From Paulinella micropora (Eukaryota > Cercozoa > Imbricatea > Euglyphida > Paulinellidae), in assembly GCA_019918135.1 (NCBI GenBank), contig WBZZ01002673.1, forward strand, positions 1 through 64,000: a stretch of DNA of 64,000 nt. The letters are read 5' to 3'. Made by a program: the position numbers and the translations under genes. The notes under the pieces were generated by a model. It saw nothing but the letters and a program-made list of their open reading frames with translations. It was not told the origin of the DNA and did no database searches. Within the stretch, counting starts at the first letter, position 1, and every line of letters begins with the position of its first letter. Positions 1 through 10,250 of the stretch are shown here, piece after piece.

Positions 1-905
1 ATATCCACCATACTGAGGAGGTCGGGGGAACGCACAGAAAGTGATGCCCTGGACTGCCCTTCGAATGCCGGAAGCACACGAGGAGGTGCAACACCCACCT
101 TCCATTCTTTGACATCTTTGAACTCACTGGCAGGTAGGCTATCGCCTTCGTCAATCCCTAGTGCCGGATCCTCCTCCTCGTCTTCACCAGACCCCTCATC
201 TTCTTCGACATCATCGTCACTGACAAGTGAGTCGCTGGGATGAGGGGCTCGTTTGTTGTCCATATCTCCTTCTTTTTGATCCTCTTCATCGATTGAACTA
301 CCCGACTCATCCCCCGACTCTGGCGGTCTGTTGGAAAACAGTACAATAAGGAATACTGACAGCCAACGCCGATGCATGTATGGAAGTACAGAAATCTACT
401 ATACTTCCAGCATCGTCCTTGGCCGACAACAAAACAGAAGCAAATTGCACAAAATAGCTGAAACCAGGTAGGGATAGGTACACATAGTCATCGTCATCAG
501 GGTCGCTGGGTATCAAGCCGTCCTCACTGCAAACACGCAGAGAAACCATTCGACATCACAAGAAAAATTCGAGGTTCAAGAAAAACAAGTCTACCCAGCA
601 TTTATTGCATTTTTGGCATCTCCGTCGATTTCCTGGCCTTGCCCAAGTATGCCGTTATCGGCAGAGCCACTCCCTTCAATTCTGTATTTGATAATCTCCG
701 AAGCAATCATCATGGAATCGTCTTCATCCTCCGCATCCCACTTCATCCAAAACTTGTCTTTTGTACGACCATACTGTCGAGAAACAGTACCCTCAATCTC
801 CCTCGTCTTCCAGTCATCAGGCCATTTTTGTTTGGCATAAGCCTCATCAAATTCCCTGACCGGAAGACGCACACGGACTGTGAGAAGCTCTTGGTGCGCA
901 GACAT
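1..905 (-). CDS. Acidic multi-exon protein, N-terminal part; possible piggyBac-like transposase
   Basis: The gene starts at ATG 905 (MSAHQELLTVRVRLPVREF). Exon 1 (905-595) encodes a compact domain of about 75 residues ending in KFWMKWDAEDEDD and IIKYRI, reminiscent of small chromo/SH3-like barrels; that is only a resemblance. It ends at a GG|GTAGAC donor, and the acceptor TTTGCAG gives exon 2 (526 to about 465, an Asp-rich DPDDDDYVYL segment). A second acceptor, CCAACAG, opens exon 3 at 327, which stays open in a very acidic frame to the window edge and ends with the WKVGVAPPRVLPAFEG and SPDLLSMVD segments. Those last segments recall the region before the catalytic core in piggyBac transposases. 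The exon 2 donor that gives the acidic frame is uncertain: GT at 464 gives a short basic C-terminus, while an upstream GT gives the acidic one. No catalytic Asp is visible because the gene is cut by the window. Confidence 0.45.
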
Positions 906-1187
906 GATGTTGAAAAAAAAAAAAAGGTCATCGCCACGTAAAAAAAGGCAACGAAAATTCGTGAAAAAAAGTGATTGGTGCCTGGTTTCAGTTTCATATT
1001 TAAGTCACTTCTAGAAAAGCTATGACATTCTGGTTTTCACAGATAGCTTCCCCAACACGTAAATATTAAATTTGCAGCGTAGTACAGCTTGTTTCGATTG
1101 GTATTTATGTTTTTATTCAACTCAAAAATTCAAACCACTTTTGGGGATTGAAGCCACTTTTGGGGATTGAAACCTGTTAAGGGTTAA
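1..1187 (-). mobile_element. piggyBac-like DNA transposon, right end (candidate)
   Basis: A possible terminal border lies at 1181-1187, where GGG is followed directly by TTAA on the plus strand. Read inward from the border this is CCCTTAACAGG. PiggyBac elements insert at TTAA and many start with CCC, so the border fits that superfamily. Just inside it a 20-bp segment containing CCACTTTTGGGGATTGAA occurs twice in tandem (about 1136-1174), as expected of subterminal repeats. The minus-strand gene at 1-905 reads away from this end and would be the transposase candidate. The other end lies outside the window, so inverted-repeat pairing and the second TTAA cannot be tested. Confidence 0.4.
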
Positions 1188-1322
1188 AATCTAACCTCTA
1201 ACAGTGTCCCGGACTCACACTTGAGTCATAGTCATTTTTAGGCTGATGCCGCGTGGCATCACTTTCTTTGAGAGGGTGTCTAAGCGCGTTTGCGCTTCTT
1301 GGAGAAGGGCTTGCAGTTTTGT
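906..1322. other. Non-coding border between transposon end and gypsy fossil
   Basis: This stretch holds the AT-rich 5' flank of the acidic gene, a short A-run at 914-926, two tandem ~20-bp repeats and the GGG/TTAA border at 1181-1187. From 1188 it runs into the 3' flank of the gypsy fossil. I see no gene here. Confidence 0.6.
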
Positions 1323-2974
1323 TTATGCCAGGCGTGACACGTACGTTCTTCCAACCAAAGTTAAGTCTAAGGTAGACTGTTCGAGGACGTCCCAAATTTT
1401 GCGAGGGATTGCGCCTTGTGCCAAGTCAAAAGGAATGTCTAGCACCCCTCGTGGTAGTGCTTGTATGGTCCACGCGGTATGATCTTTATCTGTGGGATAT
1501 ATGGTATCATGCCATGTCTCAAGTTTCTTGGCGTCTTTATATACTGGAAGGTATTGTCTTACTTTAGGATCTTCCACTGGATCCAGACTCCTCCAGAAAT
1601 GTAAGACTGGTTGTATTATTTGTGCCGCAGTCGAAATTCGATTCGATCGCGTATGGCGTTTGTGAGGTACTGCCATGACTCTCATGAGATATAAATCTGA
1701 GAGCGTGTCATCGGCTACGTGTTGGGCCGCAGGCCTCACCAAGTAAAAAGCGTCTTTGGCCCATGAAATATGTCCAATTGCATCTCCTTCTTTCCAACTA
1801 GGGTGAACGAGAGTGTCATTGCTCGCGCGAGGGTCTTGATCTCCGTCATCGCTCCCCTCTTGATGGACTCCTTGCGAACGTGCCGTCCTTATTGCCTTTC
1901 TCGGTCGGTCGTAGATAAGGTCATTTTGCGCTCTCCTTATTTGCGCCTCCGTGAACTTTCCTTCCGGCACGTTCGACTCCACCCTTTTGCGGGTCTGAGT
2001 CCCCGCCGCACTTTTGCGGTCGGTGGCCCGCTTGTTCTCCAGCTCAGCCTCCTCCTTCTCCGCAATTGGCGCCCTGTAGACATCCCGTTCCGAGATATCC
2101 TCCATACGGATTGGTGGGACCTCTTTAAAGTCAGCCTCCATCCGTTTGAGTGCTTGATCAACGGACTCATCTTCAAGTAGGAATGGATCATACTTAATCA
2201 GCCTTCGTACATTGACTATTTGAACTTTCCCTCTGCCCCTGATTTTATAATTCAAAGGCCCCATCTGTTCCATGATCTGGTATGGTCCTTTCCAGTGGAT
2301 GAACAGCTTCGAGCTGACTCCCTGAGGAACCTGAGGATGGTACAGTAGTACAATGTCCCCGACCTGAAATCTGACTTGATCCAGGTGTGCCTGCCTGACA
2401 CTTTCAGTATCAGTCTTCCTGCGCTCCGCCTCCCTATGCGCCTGTACTATTTGCTCTGCCTCCATCTTCGCCCGAAGTCTCATCCCAAACAGCTCATCCT
2501 GATCTGCCCATGAATCTTTTGGGTGCAGCAGTGAGGCTGCGATGGCGGGCTCACGCCCATATACCAATTGGTATGGCGAGACGGAACCTTTTGAACCACC
2601 TAACGCTGTAGAGGGTAGGCAATTCATAGCGCAAACGAGGATGCTGCCTCCACCCATGCCTTTTGGCTCTCCTTCTTCATACAATACATCTTCAGCGCGG
2701 CCTTGAGGGGTCTATGCACCCGCTCTGTCTTGCCGTTCGCTCTGGGGTTATAGGCGGTGACATATTGCCATTTCATGCCGTAATATGCAGATAGCTTGTC
2801 GATGACTTCATTATTAAAGTCAGAGCCTCGATCTGAGCATATTTTTCTCGGCACCCCAATCTGTGAGATGATCCTGTCAATCAGCGCCTTGGCTGTTGTT
2901 TCGCCCGTAACGTCTTTGACTGGGACCACCCATACATAGTTGGTGGGTCTGTCTATGGCCAGAGTACAACTCAT
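1323..2974 (-). pseudogene. gypsy integrase region (fossil)
   Basis: The first segment (2974-2624) has the retroviral-type integrase core with Asp in LAIDRPTNYVW, Asp in CSDRGSDF and Glu in NPRANGKTERVHRPL, in the right order and spacing for a DDE catalytic triad. The following long frame (2684-1323, about 450 residues) continues with SPYQLVYGREP, then FQVGDIVLLYHP, a KLFIHWKGPYQI motif and VNVRRLIKYDPF, which is the GPY/F module of gypsy integrases. After that comes a charged tail of about 250 residues with no domain I recognise. Family activity is DNA strand transfer of the cDNA copy. It is treated as a fossil because neighbouring pol domains are absent. Confidence 0.8.
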
Positions 2975-2999
2975 CTCTGCATGTCCACCTTTCCTTGCT

Positions 3000-4299
3000 A
3001 GCTCCTCCTCTCCTCTGTACTTCTCGTAAGTTATACGATCAAAACCAGCTCCGAGAGGGATCGATCACAGAGATGTTCTAGGACTTCATACTCCTGCTCC
3101 ACCTCACACTGGTTTTGATAGAAGCATCTGTCCATATCATTGAACTTAGTCATGAGGGTCTTCTCTGTGTCAGCCTCCTTGGCAGTGATAGCATAGAGCT
3201 TAAGGCCCCCTCCCCTAATTTTGATTTTAGCTTTTTCTTCTGGGAGTCAGTCAAGTTAATTACTGTTCCCCCCCCTTGGGGTCCTTCTCCTGTGGGTCCT
3301 CCTCCTGCTTTCTTGGGAGCTGGGTTAGATGTGGTAGGTGGAACCGTTAGCTGTGGAGCCACCCGTACTACTACTGCCATTGCCACAGCTATCTTCTCCT
3401 TCTGCTCCTTCTCCTCTTTCTGTCTCGTCTCTTCTTCTTTCACCTGTCGTGCTAGATGAGTCACGAACTGAGCAAGCCCTGTGGCACTGGAGAGGAAGTG
3501 TGCCTTTTCTCTCATGGAAGACTTATCAGCTCTGTTATTATTTGGGATTGTTGTGAAAGGGCCTTAAATGAGAGTGTGATTCTTCGTGTGGGCCCATTGT
3601 TTCCATGTTGGTTTTTTGCTCCTTCTCCTCAAAGAGGCTCTTATGGAGTTGTGTGAGGCGTTCAAGCACCTGACAAGACTGGTCAACCTCCTCGTAAACA
3701 GGATGTTGCCTTGTGTTGTCTTTCAGGGCTTTGTACATCTCGTTGTAAGCTCGTGTGAAGGCAGTTACAAAAGCCTCAAGGGCAAACTCAATGCCACTTT
3801 GGTTTCTACCTTCGAACTTTCTTTCTAGATTCTTGATATCAGTGGGGACACCACAGACAGACAGCCATGCTGCAGTTGTGCGTTTATTTTTCCACTGTAT
3901 GTTTGTGCGTTCATGAAATTCCGCAACGAGCACAGCAGCGTAGAGTGTTGCAGATATGTCGTATATGTCGCACAGTGTAAGAGTGTCGCCATACTTGATA
4001 TCCTGCAATGGCACTCTTTCGTGCTCAAACCTCACTTTGTTGAAGAGAGGCTTCGCAAGGCTCGGAATTTCGATTAGGAGGTTGCTTTGACCTTGTCCTG
4101 GTCTATTCCTTTTCTCGTAAGGAGTAGATGTGTGTTTTATAATAGGTTGGGTAGTTAAGGAAGAAGGACTCTTCATCATCATATGTAGCCAACTGTTCCC
4201 ATGTATTTGGGACATTCTGGCCAACATCCTCCATCCCCTCTCTCTCTGCCTCTGTCGGTGGAGAGCCTCCAGTCTGACCTGCACTCGCTTCTTGTGCAT
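3000..4299 (-). pseudogene. gag-like region of the gypsy fossil
   Basis: Two open stretches (4299-3538 and 3515-3150) lie upstream of the integrase on the same strand. The first encodes a helical protein with FNKVRFEHERV, DISATLYAAVLVAEFHER and GIEFALEAFVTAFTRAYNEM, consistent with a gag capsid fold but without a motif that proves it. The second has a Lys/Glu-rich helix (KEEETRQKEEKEQKEK) and a Gly/Pro-rich linker. No zinc knuckle is visible. The gag assignment is inferred from position and composition, so it could also be an unrelated ORF. Confidence 0.45.
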
Positions 4300-4641
4300 T
4301 ACCCCCCCCTGTCGACTCTACATCGGCTGTATACGTATACTCCTCTCTCTCCTCTCAGTCTCTATCCCCCCTCTCTTCTGAGTACTGAGTTTCCTGCTCC
4401 TCTCTTCCCTCACTAGGACCATAATCAGTTGGTGTCACACCAGCCTGCTCATTCTCGTCTTCCATCTTATGTTATGAGAGTCACGTCTGCTTTTCTTTTT
4501 TTTTTTTCTTCTGTTATTCTTATCACTCTATGCAACCTTCTTCTCCTTCTTCCTTTTCTCTGTTGAAATAGTTATGGGGCGTCAGGCCCTACACAGAGAT
4601 AACGATAGTTTGGTCAAAAGAGCTATTTTGTAGAAGTCAGT

Positions 4642-4655
4642 CTGTCGTCGGACAG
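4642..4655. repeat. Short hairpin CTGTC-GTCG-GACAG
   Basis: There is a perfect 5-bp stem (CTGTC/GACAG) with a four-base loop. It shares the TCTGT/ACAG core with the two hairpins near 5.0 kb. Function unknown. Confidence 0.4.
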
Positions 4656-4991
4656 TGCTTCGATATTTGTCTTGCTCTTGTGTGAGAAATGTGTAATCTC
4701 CTCTGGTTTCTGCAGAGAAAATGCAAGGAAAATAGTTCAGAACAGAGAGTGGGAGTGCTTTGCTCGTTTTTTCCTCTGTCTGTGTGTTTGTCTGATGTTT
4801 GTTTCGGACTTGTCCTACTTGGCTTTATGCAAGCAGCAAGAGGGAGTGGAGTAGGTGTGGTCTGGTGTCTTGTAGAAGAGCACACAGAAGCCAAATGTGC
4901 ACAAGGGCTAAAGGTCATGCCAGCTTGTGACAAATTGATTGCTTGTTTGTAAGTTTTTTGTTTGAGGATGAGTAGGGGTGTTTGTTTTCGT

Positions 4992-5014
4992 CTGATGTCT
5001 GTGCGACAGATCAG
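4992..5014. repeat. Hairpin repeat, copy 1
   Basis: CTGATGTCTGT and ACAGATCAG pair around a GCG loop, with one bulged G. The same sequence recurs 45 bp downstream with a single loop change, so the pair is a direct repeat of a hairpin. Confidence 0.5.
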
Positions 5015-5036
5015 CGAAAAATAAATTTGTGCTTAT

Positions 5037-5059
5037 CTGATGTCTGTACGACAGATCAG
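5037..5059. repeat. Hairpin repeat, copy 2
   Basis: Second copy of the CTGATGTCTGT/ACAGATCAG hairpin, with loop ACG. The stem is unchanged between the copies while the loop differs, although one change is too little to prove selection. Confidence 0.5.
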
Positions 5060-5352
5060 AAAAGAAATCAGCCTTTAGCTATGGATTCCAAATGTACTAT
5101 CCCCGACGATAGCTCAATGGAAGAGTAAGTCGGTAATATAACCAAACACATTCCTCAAAAAGAGAATGATGTCTCGTTATATTAGCTCAGTGACGCAAAG
5201 ACAAAAAGCCGCCAAAAGACCAGGATCAAATTAGCATTTCAGACGTGTCCGGCCAGACGAAATCTATAAATAAGTTTTTTACCGGATAATTCGGGGGTTG
5301 ATGTCCACACTGCATCGACGAGGGCTTCAAAATAATCCTGACAGTTATTAGA

Positions 5353-5410
5353 AACCTCCCTCACGCTCAATGATACTCCCCCTCTTCGATGAGTTAAGGA
5401 CGTCATATAC
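5353..5410 (-). repeat. Dispersed repeat with conserved reading frame, copy 1
   Basis: The minus strand encodes YMTSLTHRRGGVSLSVREVS. A diverged copy with the same frame lies at 18568-18622. About half of the base differences between the two are silent. Both copies contain GACGTCAT. It may be a piece of an unrecognised mobile element or a conserved short exon. Confidence 0.45.
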
Positions 5411-5687
5411 GTAACGCTGAAAGTCTTTCTCGCTCGCTCTACCATATTGCCCTAACCACTCTCTCACCCCTTGGCCCCCGACACCATTGCCAACGTGAAC
5501 AATCTACAGACCAAGACAATGAGTAACAAAAGAGCAGTGGCAGATATAATACCCCAGTTCTCGAAGTGGCTTTCATCTAAAAACTTTAAACGGGAGGGAT
5601 CTTGCTGCGTTACCCAATCCGCATAATCAGCTGCGTAAAGTAGATTATGAACTGTATACTTTTCCGGGTTTGTAATGCTTGCCTAGA

Positions 5688-5689
<2 letters not shown>

Positions 5690-5728
<39 letters not shown>

Positions 5729-5795
5729 AGAGAGAAAAGGCAAGAGAGAGAGAGAGAGAGAGGAAGAGAAAGAGGAAGAGAGAGAGAGGAAGAGA

Positions 5796-5828
<33 letters not shown>

Positions 5829-5932
5829 AGAGAGAAGGAGAGAAAGAGAGAAAAGGCGAGAGAGAGAGAGAAAGAAAGAGAGAAAAGGCAAGAGAGAGAG
5901 AGACAGAGACAGAAAGAGAGAGAGAGAGGTGC
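5690..5932. repeat. (GA)n microsatellite, imperfect
   Basis: About 240 bp of AG dinucleotides interrupted by AAAG and AGGC blocks. The Arg/Glu- and Ser/Leu-only frames on either strand are products of the repeat and not genes. Confidence 0.95.
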
Positions 5933-5934
5933 TT

Positions 5935-6784
5935 GCCTTTTTAAGACTCCACCCCCAATAACGACGGATTCTTTCTACTCTTTTCGCCCCCGCACCTCTA
6001 AGGCCTGGCTCCAACTGCAAAGCACGAAGCACGAAGATGCAGAACATTACCCACGTCGTCGCAGAACATTACCCACGTCCAACCCAAAGCACGAAGATGT
6101 AGCACAACTGCTGCGTCAGTGAGACCTGGTTCTAACACTAGCACATATACATACAGTGCACATGGTTCAAAACAATAGCATTCTACCTGTTTTCCAAATG
6201 AAAAAACAAGCCCATTCCAGAGCAATCTGGTCGGCTGGTTCGAGAGTGGAATACCTTCTCCCTCCATGGCTTTCTGCCAACGTACACCCAACGGACAAAA
6301 AGTTTGGTCGTTCCACAAACAAAAAGAAAAGAAAAGAACAAGAAAAAGGGGGGAAAAAAAACCTGGATGGAAGTCTGGGTTCTGCCCTTTGCTCTCCCAT
6401 TACCTAGCCTTGCCCCTGCTCACCCCCTGTCCTCACAGTCAGTGAAAACAGTCAGCATGGAGTGGTCAAAAACGTTGTTCGAGGCTGCTGACCATTGCCC
6501 TGCTCGCCGCAGTTGCGCCCATCTCCATTGAAGCCCTTGCCAGCACAACCTTTACTCTGACTCCATCGACCTGTGTTTAGGACAAGGCAGGCATACGTCC
6601 AAACTCGACATGGTGTCATCACCTCCAAGCTTTGCAAACCTTGGGAATCTGTTCGAATTTTGCTCAGCACCCAAAAAGGATTTGCAAACGCTCCGGCCCC
6701 CAAAAAAAGGATTTTCAAACGATCAGGACACACCCCGCACCGAAGGATGCCGCGCCCGGTGACATCAAAGTTGGTCCATCTGTG

Positions 6785-6815
<31 letters not shown>

Positions 6816-6850
6816 CGAATTTTGCCCTTGCTTGGGGACTGGGAGCCACC
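5935..6850. other. Upstream region of the small spliced gene
   Basis: No gene recognised. It contains a short duplicated segment (GCAGAACATTACCCACGTC, about 6038-6080), A-rich stretches near 6305-6362 and a long T-run at about 6790-6815 that lies 40 bp before the ATG of the downstream gene. Confidence 0.5.
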
Positions 6851-6853
6851 ATT

Positions 6854-7685
6854 ATGGCTGACTCCGGGGATTCTGATGAAGATGAAGCCTCTACCGCCTC
6901 GGTAGAGGCTTCAGCAACGCAACCCCCACCTGCCCCTGGCTCCCTCATTGCCAGGGGCAGAGCATTTCTTCCAACGAGACATTGGAAGGATACCCAGGAG
7001 GCACAAGGTACCTTTGCTTTCCGTTAACGTTAAAGCTTCTTGTGCTCTCATGTAACACTTTGTGTAGTGAGGGCAATGCGATTGGACGAAGACAAACATG
7101 ACCCACAATGGGATGCCATGTTCAACAGCAACGCGGATCCCGAAGGTAACTCCTACCCTTCATTTGCCTACCATACATGGACTCTGTTGACCTTGTGCTT
7201 GTGTTGCGAGGCGTGAAGACTGAAATAGTTAAGGTCTTCAGATCGTGGACCTCGAAAAAGAAGGCGCTGGCGCACAACAAGATCAAGTACCGCCAGCTGG
7301 ACAAGACCATCTCGACCGTGGCGTGCCAGCGGGAGGCTTCCACTTCGAGAATAGGCGCAAGAAGATTATCTCTGCACCCAATGCTACCTGCTTGGCAGAG
7401 ACAAGATCCTCGGCGAAATTGAGGAGCTGGCCAGCCAGATGCGTTCGGGATACGAGGTATGCCTGCTTGCGTTGCTTGTCTTGCTGTTTGTGTTTGTGTG
7501 CTTCTTGTTGTTTGCGTTTGTGAGCAGGTGTTGTTTCAGAAAATTCAGGAAGCACACGAAACCAGGGCGAGGGTCTTGCTCTTTGCTTGTTTGCTTGCTT
7601 GTTTACTTTACTTGCTTGCTTGGAAACTTGCTTACTAATAAAAGTGCAGCTGGGCTATAAAGGGAAATTCCTTGCATGGATATAA
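6854..7685 (+). CDS. Small spliced hypothetical protein with C-x2-C segment
   Basis: I modelled six exons from splice signals and frame: 6854-7007, 7068-7145, 7211-7317, 7355-7456, 7528-7572 and 7650-7685 (about 173 residues). Phases are compatible at every junction. The protein starts MADSGDSDEDEAS (acidic, low complexity), then Pro-rich, then HWKDTQEAQ, RLDEDKHDPQWDAMF, a basic helix (KKKALAHNKIKYRQLDKTIST), CTQC, and a helical end (GEIEELASQMRSGYE, KIQEAHETRAR). Introns are 60-80 bp except the third, which would be only 37 bp (GTGGCG...AATAG); that junction is the weakest. Introns 4 and 5 are rich in CTTG repeats. In the last exon another frame stays open into the (TC)n tract, so the C-terminus is uncertain. 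I do not recognise the family. Confidence 0.55.
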
Positions 7686-7734
7686 TTTTTTTTCCGGCGA
7701 ATGCGGCGAACTGGCCCAAGTCGAGAGTTTTCGG

Positions 7735-7842
7735 CGAGCTCTTTCTCTCTCTCTCTCTCTCTCTCTTTTTCTCTCTCTCTCTTCTCTCTCTCTTTCTCTT
7801 TCACTCTCTCCCTCCCTCTCTCTCTTTCTCTTTCTGTGTCTC

Positions 7843-7893
<51 letters not shown>

Positions 7894-8038
7894 TTCACTC
7901 TCTCTTTCTTTCTTTCTCTCTCTCTTTCTCTCTGTCTCTCTGTCTCTCTGTCTCTCTCTTCTCTCTCTCTCTCTCTCTCTTTTTCTCTCTCTCTCTCTCT
8001 CTCTTTCACTCTCTCTCTCTTTCACTCTCTCTCTCTCT

Positions 8039-8070
<32 letters not shown>

Positions 8071-8136
8071 TTCGCTCTCTCTTTCTCTCTCTCTCTCTCT
8101 TTCACTCACTCTCTGTCTCTCTCTCTCTCTCTTTCA

Positions 8137-8207
<71 letters not shown>

Positions 8208-8370
8208 ACTCTCTCTGTCTCTCTCTCTCTCTCTCTTGCACTCTCTCTCTCTCTTCACTCTCTCTCTCTCTCTCTTTCACTCTCTCTCTCACTCTCTCTT
8301 TCACTCTCTCTCTCTCTCTCTTTCACTCTCTCTCTCTCTCTTGCACTTACACCCTCTCTCTCTCTCTCTC
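7735..8370. repeat. (TC)n microsatellite, about 630 bp
   Basis: An almost pure pyrimidine strand with TCTCTC runs broken by TTTC, CAC and TGTC. It is long enough for all three plus frames to be open (Ser/Leu-only), and these are artefacts. The strand asymmetry makes it a candidate for triplex (H-DNA) structure. Confidence 0.95.
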
Positions 8371-8372
8371 TA

Positions 8373-9170
8373 TTTCATTTTTTCTGGCTCTGCCTTGTAT
8401 TTTTTTGTTGCTCTGCCTTGTGTATTTTTTTTTTCAAATTTTATATCTTTTGTGCTCAGACTGCTTCCTTTTTCTTTATTCATTGTTTATTATTCTTTTC
8501 TGATGTATGTTATTGGTTTTCACCCTTGTTATTCCGGCAGCGCGCTTACTTTTCTTCATTTTTCGTGGCTTTGCCTTGTATTTTTTTGTTGCTCTGTTTC
8601 TTTTTTTTTTCCTTCAAATTTTCTATCTTGTGTGCTCAGACTGCATCTTTTTTGTAAATTCATTGTTTATTATTCTTTTCTGATGTATGTTATTGGTTTT
8701 TACCCTTGTTATTCCGGCGGCGCGCTTACTTTCCTTCATTTTTTCAGGCTTTGCCTTGTATTTTTTTTTGTTGCTCTTTTTCCTTTTCTTTTCCTTCAAA
8801 TTTTCTATCTTGTGTGCTCAGACTGCTTCCTTTTTTTTAATTCATTGTTTATTATTCTTTCCTGATCTATGTTATTGGTTTTTATCCTTGTTATTCAGGC
8901 GGCGCGCTTACTTTCCTTCATTTTTTCAGGCTTTGCCTTAAATTTTTTGTTGCTCTGTTTCTTTTTTTTTCCTTCCAATTTTCTATCTTGTGTGGTCAGA
9001 CTGCTTCCTTTTTTTAAATTCATCGTTTATTATTCTTTCCTGATGTATGTTATTGGTTTTCATCCTTGTTATTCCGGCGGCACGCCTACTTTCCTTCATT
9101 TTTTCAGGCTTTGCCTTCTATTTTTTTTTTGTTGCTCTGCTTCTTTTTTTTTTCCTTCACATTTTCATAG
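8373..9170 (+). repeat. ~180-bp satellite, about 4.3 tandem copies
   Basis: The units repeat at 178-182 bp (GGCTYTGCC at 8386, 8567, 8747, 8929 and 9107). Each unit carries GATGTATGTTATTGGTTTT, a GC-rich core TATTCCGGCGGCGCGC, a T-rich run and CTTCATTTTTTCAGG. Units diverge by several percent, so the array is not very recent. The T-rich run followed by CAGG resembles a 3' splice site in each unit. Confidence 0.85.
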
Positions 9171-9201
9171 TAATAATAATAATCATAATAATCATAATAA
9201 T

Positions 9202-9532
9202 ATTCCGCAGTCCCAGCAACCTCTTGCAAGACGTCACCGAATGTGCAAGTGCATACACCAAGCGCGGTTGCTAGAGCTGCCTCGAAACCCCACCCATAAC
9301 AATCTGGTGTCTGCTGGGTCCTGGGCTATCAACCAGCATATGCGGAGTTTAAGATCTTTTACGCGCGCAACGACCCTCCTCCCCAGCATCTACCACCAAA
9401 GGGTTATGAGTTGGCGTCACAGTTTAACGCCTTGAGGCCATTGGGCTGGAACTCTGTTTAGCAAGTGTGACTAGGTTTTTTCATCGGGATTTCCCTCAAA
9501 TATGTCACAGTCAACACTCCAAGGCAGATTTA

Positions 9533-9566
<34 letters not shown>
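9202..9566. repeat. Duplicated block, copy 1 (left part)
   Basis: About 330 bp matching 16253-16583 without visible differences, followed by (TAA)n. It contains no ORF of note. Together with 9770-10225 it forms one copy of a ~1-kb segmental duplication. Confidence 0.9.
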
Positions 9567-9738
9567 GTGTATCTCCTGCCAATTGCTGAGCCAAAAGGCC
9601 ATGTGCATCCAGTCCTCCATTCCATAAGGAAAGTCTCCACACCAATCGGTGGAATAAAGGAAGTGACGGCATAGAACATTACTCTAGGAGCTTTATACCA
9701 ATCAGCCCATGGAAAGGACCGATGGCCTATGTACTCCC

Positions 9739-9740
<2 letters not shown>
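9567..9740 (-). mobile_element. SINE-like 3' fragment between (TAA)n tracts
   Basis: On the minus strand this ends GGATGCACATGGCC...GATACACT followed by (ATT)n, matching the general form of the SINE 3' ends nearby. It is flanked on both sides by (TAA)n and is absent from the second copy of the duplicated block, so either it inserted into (TAA)n or it was lost by recombination between the two (TAA)n tracts. Confidence 0.5.
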
Positions 9741-9769
<29 letters not shown>

Positions 9770-9772
<3 letters not shown>

Positions 9773-9930
9773 CCGGAAAGATCGATGGAACCAGTTGCCT
9801 CGCTGCCGGTTCCCTCTCTCAATCGCTAGTCCTTGCATGACGTAATTTGCCCGTCCTTGGCATGACCTTAAACGGCCGATCCTAGTATGACTTGAAACTG
9901 CCCGGGATATATAGATAGATAGATAGATAG
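9770..9930. repeat. Duplicated block, copy 1 (right part) with internal ~33-bp repeats
   Basis: Matches 16669-16829. It has three imperfect internal repeats built on CCTTGCATGAC / CCTTGGCATGAC / CCTAGTATGAC and ends in (GATA)n then (TAA)n. Confidence 0.75.
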
Positions 9931-9957
9931 AATAATAATAATAATAATAATAATAAT

Positions 9958-10225
9958 AGTGCTTCTCTGTCAATGGCTGATGCATTTCTGCACATGCGCC
10001 TCCATCGTCTCACCCGTGAGGGGAGTACGAAGAATTGACGATAAGCTCTAATGACACCCCCGCAAGGGCAGTTCCAACACTTCCAGACGGGCCGGTATGT
10101 TCAATGAAAATGCTGGTCCAGACGGATCGGTATGTTCAATGAAAATACTGGTGGCACCGACGGGAATCGAACTGGCGACAGGGCCCAGATGGTAGAACTT
10201 GACCACTGGGCTATCACGGTGTCCA
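9958..10225 (-). mobile_element. tRNA-derived SINE, unit 1
   Basis: The 5' end (on the minus strand, at 10225) is a 72-nt tRNA-like head. GGACACC pairs with the closing GGTGCC, allowing one bulge. The A box is TAGCCCAGTGGTCAAG and the B box AGTTCGATTCC, the internal RNA polymerase III promoter of tRNA-derived SINEs. The body holds a tandem pair of about 34 bp (ACCAGTATTTTCATTGAACA in each), then a unique part with GGAGGCGCATGTGCAG and ends AGAAGCACT(ATT)n. Length is about 268 bp without the tail. The 3' (ATT)n tail appears as (TAA)n on the plus strand. Mobilisation would need a LINE reverse transcriptase in trans. Confidence 0.8.
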
Positions 10226-10250
10226 TAATAATAATAATAATAATAATAAT

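Larger units (their letters stand above)
1323..4299 (-). mobile_element. Ty3/gypsy LTR retrotransposon fossil
   Basis: Reading on the minus strand, a gag-like region (4299 to about 3000) is followed by an integrase core and C-terminal region (2974-1323). Protease, reverse transcriptase and RNase H are not recognisable, so the element is incomplete and broken in a few places. I could not define LTRs. The family call rests on the GPY-type C-terminal integrase domain, which is typical of Ty3/gypsy and not of Ty1/copia. It is clearly older than the 18-kb array downstream, since no near-identical copy is present in the window. Confidence 0.7.
4490..5690. other. Intergenic stretch without recognisable gene
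   Basis: This stretch begins with a T-run (about 4495-4509). It contains three short hairpins (listed separately) and a dispersed coding-like repeat at 5353-5410. Open frames here are short and do not resemble known proteins. Confidence 0.5.

Noticed and set aside
5105-5160. tRNA-like D-arm (TAGCTCAATGGAAGAG)
   Set aside because: It resembles an A box, but no B box, T-arm or acceptor pairing follows at the right distance.
7635-8865. Long Ser/Leu and Arg/Glu ORFs over the (TC)n tract
   Set aside because: They consist only of repeat-encoded residues in every frame and have no unique domain.
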